A DNA stretch of 64,000 nucleotides. It comes from Microglena sp. YARC. Taxonomy: Eukaryota; Chlorophyta; Chlorophyceae; Chlamydomonadales; Chlamydomonadaceae. The notes below the pieces were generated by a model. The model was not told the DNA's origin, did not search any database, and saw only the letters and a program-made list of their open reading frames with translations. Shown here piece after piece: positions 58,640 to 64,000 of this stretch. The DNA is taken from assembly GCA_022414725.1 (NCBI GenBank), contig CM039462.1:36508605-36572604 (forward strand). The letters are read 5' to 3'. Each line of letters begins with the position of its first letter. Within the stretch, counting starts at the first letter, position 1. The translations under genes and the position numbers were made by a program.

Positions 58640-61340
58640 ATTAACAAGGACCCTGTACTCGGGGCCAGACACCTCTGTATCCATCAAAAGTAAGCAGACG
58701 TAGGCGTGACCAGCCTTCGCAGCCGCCCCAAAGCCTGCTGTAGCTAGAGTTCGCCTGGGCCCCTGTACTGAAGTCCAGCCACCTCTGGATCCATCAGCAG
58801 CTTGCAGACATCTGCGTGACCTGCCTTGGCAGCCGCCCACAATGCCATGCTATCGCTAGAGTTAGCAAGGGCCCTGTACTCAAGTCCAGCCACCTCTGGA
58901 TCCATGAGCAGCTTGCAGACATCTGCGTGACCAGCCTTGGCAGCCGCCCACAAGGCCATGCTGTCACTAGAGTTTAGCAAGGGCCCTGTACTCAAGTCCA
59001 GCCACTCTGGATCCATGAGCAGCTTGCAGACATCTGCGTGACCTGCCTTGGCAGACGCCCCCAAGGGCCTGCTGTTGATATTGTTCGCCCTGGCCATGTG
59101 CTGGAGTCCAGCCACTGCTGGATCCATCAGCAGCTTGCAGACATCTGCGTGACCTTCCTTCGCGGCCTCCCACAAGGCCCTGCTGTCACTAGAGTTCGCC
59201 CTGCCCCTGTACTCAATTCCAGCCACCGCTGGATCCATCAGCAGCTTGCATACATCGGCGTGACCGGCCTTCGCAGCCGCCACAAGGCCCTGCTGTTGAT
59301 ATGGTTTGCCCGGGCCTGAAACTCAATTCCAGCCACTGCTGGATCCATCAGCAGCTTGCAGACATCAGCGTGACCTTCATTCGCAGACACCCACAAGGCC
59401 CAGCTGACGCTAGAGTTCGCCCTGGCCCTGAACTCAAGTCCAGCCACCTTTGGATCCATCAGCAGCTTGCAGACATCTGCGTGACCTTCCTTGGGCAGCC
59501 GCCCACAATGCCCAGCTGTCGCTAGAGTTCGCCCTGGCTCTGAACTCGATTCCAGCCACCGCTGGATCATCAGCAGCTTGCATACATCTGCGTGACCTTC
59601 CTTTGCAGCCACACGCAAGGCCCAGCTGTCGCTAGAGGTTCGCCTGGGCCCTGAACTCAATTCCAGCCACCGCTGGATCATCAGCAGCTTGCAGACATCT
59701 GCGTGACCTTTCGTTGCAGCCGCCCACAAGGCCCTGCTGTTGATATGGTTCGCCCGGGCCCTGAACTCAATTCCAGACACCTCTGGATCCATCAGCAGCA
59801 CGCAGACATCTGTGTGACCTGCCTTGGGCCAGCGCCTGCTGTCGCTAGAGTTCGCCCGGGCCCTGAACTCAATTCCAGCCACCGCTGGATTCCATAAGCA
59901 GCTTGCAGACATCTGCATGACCTTCCTGTGAGCCACCCACAATGCCCAGCTGTCGCTAGAGTTCGCCCGGGCCCTGAACTCAATTCCAGCCACCGCTGGA
60001 CTCCATGAGCAGCTTGCATACATCTGCGTGACCTTCTTTTGCAGCCTCACGCAAGGCCAGCTGTTGCTAGAGTTTGCCAGGGCTCTGAACTCAATTCCTG
60101 CCACCGCTGTATCCATCAGCAGCTTGCAGACATCTGCATGACCTTCCTTGGAAGCCAGAGCCAATGCCCAGCTGTCTCTAGAGTTCGCCAGGGCCCTGAA
60201 CTCAAGTCCAGTCACGATGGATCCATCAGCAGCTTGCAGACATCTGCGTGACCTTCCTGTGCAGACACCACAAGGCCCTGCTGTCGCTAGAGTTTCGCCC
60301 GGCCCTGAACTCAATTCCAGCCACCTCTGGATCCATCAGTAGCTTGCAGACATCTGCGTGACCTTCCTTGGCAGCCTCCCACAATTCCATGCTGTCGCTA
60401 GAGTTCGCCAGGGCCCTGAACTCAAGCCCAGCCACCACTGGATCCATTAGCAGATTGCAGAGATCTGCGTGACCGTCCTTCGCAGCCGCCCATAAGGCCC
60501 TGCTGTCGCTAGAGTTCGCCCGGGCCCTGAACTCAATTCCAGCCACCTCTGGATCCATCAGCAGCTTGCAGACATCTGCGTGACCTGCCTGTGCAGCCTC
60601 CCGCAATGCCCAGCTGTCTCTAGAGTTCGCCCTGGCCCTGAACTCAATTCCAGCCACCTCTGGATCCATGAGCAGCTTGCATATATCTGCGTGACCTGCA
60701 TTTGCAGCCTCCCACAAGGCCCAGCTGTCGTTAGAGTTCGCCCGGGCCCTAAACTCAAGTCCAGCCACCGCTGGATCCATCAGCAGTTTGCATACATCTG
60801 CGTGACCGTCATTCGCAGCCGCCCACAATGCCCTGCTGTCTCTAGAGTTCGCCCTGGCCCTGAACTCAATTCCAGCCACCTCTGGATCCATCAGAAGCTT
60901 GCAGACATCTGCGTGACCTTCCTTGGCAGCCACCCGCAATGCCCAGCTGTCGTTAGAGTTCGCCCGGGCCCTGAACTCAAGTCCAGCCACCGCTGGATCC
61001 ATCAGCAGCTTGCAGACATCTGCGTGACCGGCCTTGGCAGCCACATAGAGAAGCTTGTTTTCATTTTGGTTCGCCCTCAATTGTAGGGCCCCCTTTACCT
61101 GTACAAGAGGATTGGACACCAAGCATTCTTCTAGAAGGTCGGCTCGCCCCCCTTTCGCCATCATCTCTCCAACTCGCTGTGGTGGTCGGATCAGTACGGT
61201 AATGGGCCATCCAGAAAATTCTGTTGTTCAGATTTTTTACACACTAATAACAATCTTTGGGTTGGAAGAGAAAAGGGCAATACGAATCAAGAATGTCATG
61301 GGGAACCGACGTTAGGAATGATCGCGTGGCGCGAATGCAT
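58640..61340 (-). pseudogene. ANK-16: F-box-like/ankyrin gene with many indels
   Basis: The conserved start region is at 61340, with indels at once (GCGTGGCGCGAATGC) and through the F-box-like part (61190-61300). From 61164 (MMAKGGRADLLEECLVSNPL) the frame is open for about 300 codons to 60250 with about eight units. Then breaks roughly every 100-200 bp accompany about 13 further units down to 58640. The units themselves are well conserved. The density of one-base indels is far above that in ANK-3, -5 or -9, so poor consensus quality is the simplest explanation. If the indels are errors, this would rank among the longest copies. Confidence 0.8.
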
Positions 61341-62029
61341 GTTCGATGAACATGTGTACAAACAAGCTCACAGGATGGTATAAATAAACAATGAGTTGGA
61401 TAAACCCTATAAACCCTTGGTTGCACTTGCCCTGCGGTATCTGAAAGCGTGACATAAATGGGATGTTCCTGTCTCCCGGCGATTTTTTTTGAATTTCCAA
61501 GCAGAAGTTAGAGCCGTATCACGAACGACTCACTCACTCGCCAACTAGATATTTAGCTCTCGCGCGGAATTGCGATTCCGACCAGACAAGGCTCCGAAAC
61601 CAGTCAAAATCCCTCCGGGAGGCAAGGAACAAATGTACTGGTGCAAGATTGACAAGTTTCATCAAGTTTTGTAACCGATCTTGTCAATACAACAGATATT
61701 GTCTTCAGGAGATTGACACAAAACATTCAAGGACTGTAAAGATATAGAAGTTACATCTTCAAAGTAGCCTGAAAAGTCAAGACGTGCTGGGGGCTCACAT
61801 CGTTGCGAATCAATAATCATTTTTAAAGAGTTCCTGCCTCTAATCAAATATTTATGCTTACATCTGGCAATTAATTGGGCACGTACGCAGCGATATATTT
61901 TCGCTTGAGCAAACTGAAAGGCACATTTCTGAAACGTTTGAGGAGAGTAAATAAATACTTGCTCTACCTGGTGGCAAGAAACGTGTCTTGCCTAACACAA
62001 GACCCGGAGTTGCTTTCAAGTTTCACAAT
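61341..62029. other. ANK-16 upstream spacer with MITE-B
   Basis: AT box at 61379, two ATAAACCCT units, MITE-B (about 61454-61631), flank blocks and the scar TTTGAGGAGAGTAAATAAAT (61938-61957) with CTCTACCTGGTGGCAAG, all with extra one-base insertions. No gene. Confidence 0.6.
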
Positions 62030-63559
62030 GGCCCTGAACTCCGGGGACAGGCTACCGCTGGAGATCACATGAGCAGCTGCAGACATCTGCCGTGACCTGC
62101 CATGGCAGCCGCCACAAGGCCCTGCCTGTCGTTAGAGTTCGCCCGGGCCCTGAACGTCAATTCCACCACCTCTGGATCCATGAGCAGCTTGCAGACATAT
62201 GCGTGACCTGCCTTGGCAGCCGCAGCACCAGGCCCTGCTGTCGCTAGAGTTCGCCCTGGCCCTGAACTCAATTCCAGCCACCGCTGGATCCATCAGCAGC
62301 TTTGCAGACATTGCGTGACCTGCCTTTGCCAGCCGTCACACACACATGCACTGCTGTCGCTAGAGTTCGCCCGGGCCCTGAACTCAATTCCAGCAACCTC
62401 TGGATCCAATCAGCAGCTTGCAGACATCTGCGTGACCTCTATATGAGCCGTCCACAATGCACTGCGTTGTTAGAGTTCGCCCTGGCCCTGAACTTGAGTC
62501 CAGCCACCTCTGGATTCATGAGGCAGCTTGCAGACTCTGCGTGACCTTCCTTAGCCGCCTACCCACAAGGCCCTGCTGGTGAGATGTTCGCCCTGGCCCT
62601 GAAAACTCAATTCCAGCCACCGCTGGATCATCAAGAAGCTCTTGCAAACATCTGCGTGACCAGCCTCTTGGCAGCCTGAGACAAGGCCCTGCTGTGGCTG
62701 GACTAAGCCCTGGCCCTGTACGTCATTCCGCCACCCTGGATCCATGAGCAGCTAATGCAGACATCTGCCGTGACCTGCATGTGCAGTGCCGATGCAATGC
62801 CCTGCTGTCGCCATCGATTCGCCGAGGCCCTGAACTCAAGTCCAGCCACCGCTGGATCCATGAGCAACTTGGCAGACATCTGCGTAGACCTGCATGGGCA
62901 GAACGCCACAAGCCTGTTGGAGCCAGAGTTTACGCCTGGCCCTGAACTCAATTTCCAGCCACCGCTGGATTCACATAAGCAGCTTGCAGACATCTGCGCA
63001 ACTGACCTGCCGCCCGATCAGCCGCCGCACAAGGGCCGGCTGTTGTCATTGTTTCGCTCGGACCCTGAACCTCAATTCCAGTCACCTCTGGATCCATAAG
63101 CAGCTTGCATACATCTCGTGACCTTCCTCTGCAGCCTCCCACAAGGCCAGCTGTCTTCTAGAGTTTCGCCCTGGCCCTGTACTAAGTCCAGCCACCGCTG
63201 GATCCATGAGCAGCTTGCAGACATCTGCGTGACCTGCCCTGGCAGCCATATGGAGAAGTTTGCTTTCATTTTGGTTCGCCCTTCATTGTAGGGCCCCTTA
63301 ACCGCTGTACAACGAGGATTGGACACACAAGCATACTGCTAGAAGTCGGCTCGCCCCTTTCGCGCAACATCGTCTACCAACTCGCTGTGGTGGTTGAATC
63401 CAAGTCCGGCAAGGGGGCCAATTCAGAAATCTGTCGTGAAGAGTTTTACAACACTCTAAATACACATCTTTGGGTTGGAAGATATAGGGCAATACGATCA
63501 AGAATGTCCATGGGAAACGTTTTAGGATACTCGATGGATCGCGTGTGCGAATCTAGCAT
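62030..63559 (-). pseudogene. ANK-17: F-box-like/ankyrin gene, consensus badly broken
   Basis: About 11 units, the linker (near 63340-63420) and the F-box-like segment (near 63430-63540) can be recognised, but insertions and deletions occur every 20-60 bases. No frame is open for more than about 114 codons. Shares the GTTGTCATTGTTTCGCTCGG segment with ANK-15. The start codon region (AGCATGTTCGATG, 63554-63566) and the AT box (TTTTAAATAAACAATG, 63600) are still visible. Confidence 0.75.
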
Positions 63560-64000
63560 GTTCGATGAACATGTGTGTACAAACAAGCGCACAGGATGGT
63601 TTTAAATAAACAATGAGTTGGGATAAACCACCTTATAACCCTTTGTTGCACTTGACTGTCTCACGGTATCTGCAAGCGGTACAGAATGGGTGTTCCTGTC
63701 TCCCGGCGATGTTTTTTGATTTTTTTCCAAGCAGAAGTTAAAGCCGTACGAACGACTCAACTATCGCCAACGCCTACCAGAGAGTTTAGCTCTCCTCCTG
63801 AATTGCGATTCCGACCAAAACAAGGCTCCGAAACCAGTCAAAATCCATCGCCTGGAGGCAGGAACAAATTACTGGTGCTTGTCTTTCTTTTTACATTAAG
63901 TGTATTCAAGTTTTACATCAAGGTTTGTACCGATCTGTAAGACACTAATTCGAAGTTACATTCTTATAAAGTGCAAAGCAAAGTGCAAGTCAAATTGCGA
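63560..64000. other. ANK-17 upstream spacer with MITE-B, window end
   Basis: AT-box region, disturbed ATAAACCCT units, and MITE-B from about 63683 to 63866 with many indels, followed by the start of the standard flank (GAAGTTACATTCTTATAAAG). Another ANK cassette probably follows beyond the window. Confidence 0.55.

Noticed and set aside
20397..61086. Plus-strand ORFs of 100-600 codons across the ANK array
   Set aside because: They are the antisense of the 111-bp units. They lack a common start, and their ends follow unit indels, not conserved signals. Kept only as a low-interest finding.
20063..61340. Regular 111-bp repeats as a CRISPR array
   Set aside because: Units are contiguous coding repeats with no spacers and are open as ankyrin-type protein. 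No cas genes are present.
9957..64000. tRNA or rRNA genes
   Set aside because: I saw no cloverleaf with conserved TTC and anticodon arms and no rRNA-like segment by eye. A covariance-model scan would be needed to be certain.

Overview
The window looks like a long-read assembly from a eukaryote, most likely an alga or other protist, that carries DNA of a giant virus (nucleocytoviricot type). The species cannot be named from the sequence. Two contigs are joined by a 1,000-N gap at 8957-9956. The left contig (1-8956) is a near-perfect inverted repeat: arms 1-4229 and 4674-8930 around a 444-bp loop rich in ACAT microsatellite. Each arm holds a truncated Ty1/copia integrase, trinucleotide and GT/G-rich low-complexity DNA and a nested inverted repeat. 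This is host-type DNA, and the palindrome may be real or a fold-back assembly artefact.

The right contig (9957-64000) has viral features. A minus-strand gene at 18830-19945 joins RPB3-like and RPB11-like RNA polymerase domains in one chain, an arrangement typical of giant viruses. Nearby are a repeat protein with NPDKPW-type units (15430-16200), a CAP-domain protein with a long Pro/Ser stalk (16799-18105) and a Cys-rich ORF. From 20 kb to the end, and once at 12.3-13.6 kb, there are about 17 paralogous genes or remnants, all on the minus strand. They encode an N-terminal F-box-like segment followed by 8-18 or more ankyrin-type repeats of 37 residues (111 bp). About half are open over most of their length and the rest carry indels or stops. 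The genes are called ANK-1 to ANK-17 below.

The array is full of mobile DNA. The central element (24532-27594, 3,063 bp) is a Tc1/IS630-type transposon with a DD34E transposase and a Fanzor (eukaryotic TnpB homologue) whose three RuvC motifs are readable. It has TIRs starting CACTC, a TA target duplication, and it interrupts a MITE-like repeat whose uninterrupted form survives elsewhere in the window. A 5'-truncated copy (35242-37247), a decayed copy (9957-12196) and a short 3' fragment (18463-18598) also occur. The 3' flank of nearly every ANK gene carries the same internally deleted scar of this transposon, and 40686-40826 shows that scar still attached to the left TIR. A C-terminal fragment of a second Fanzor-like lineage lies at 34497-34871. 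Further families are MITE-A (five copies of about 165 bp, 4-bp target duplications), MITE-B (one per ANK spacer), a CAG-ended element with TA flanks (32246-32906) and remnants of another Tc1-like transposase.

Overall this is a viral or virus-derived accessory region where F-box/ankyrin adaptor genes were amplified as cassettes together with transposon scars. Indels are dense at 9957-13600, 32900-33500 and 58600-64000, so many frameshifts there may be uncorrected read errors and not true pseudogenes.
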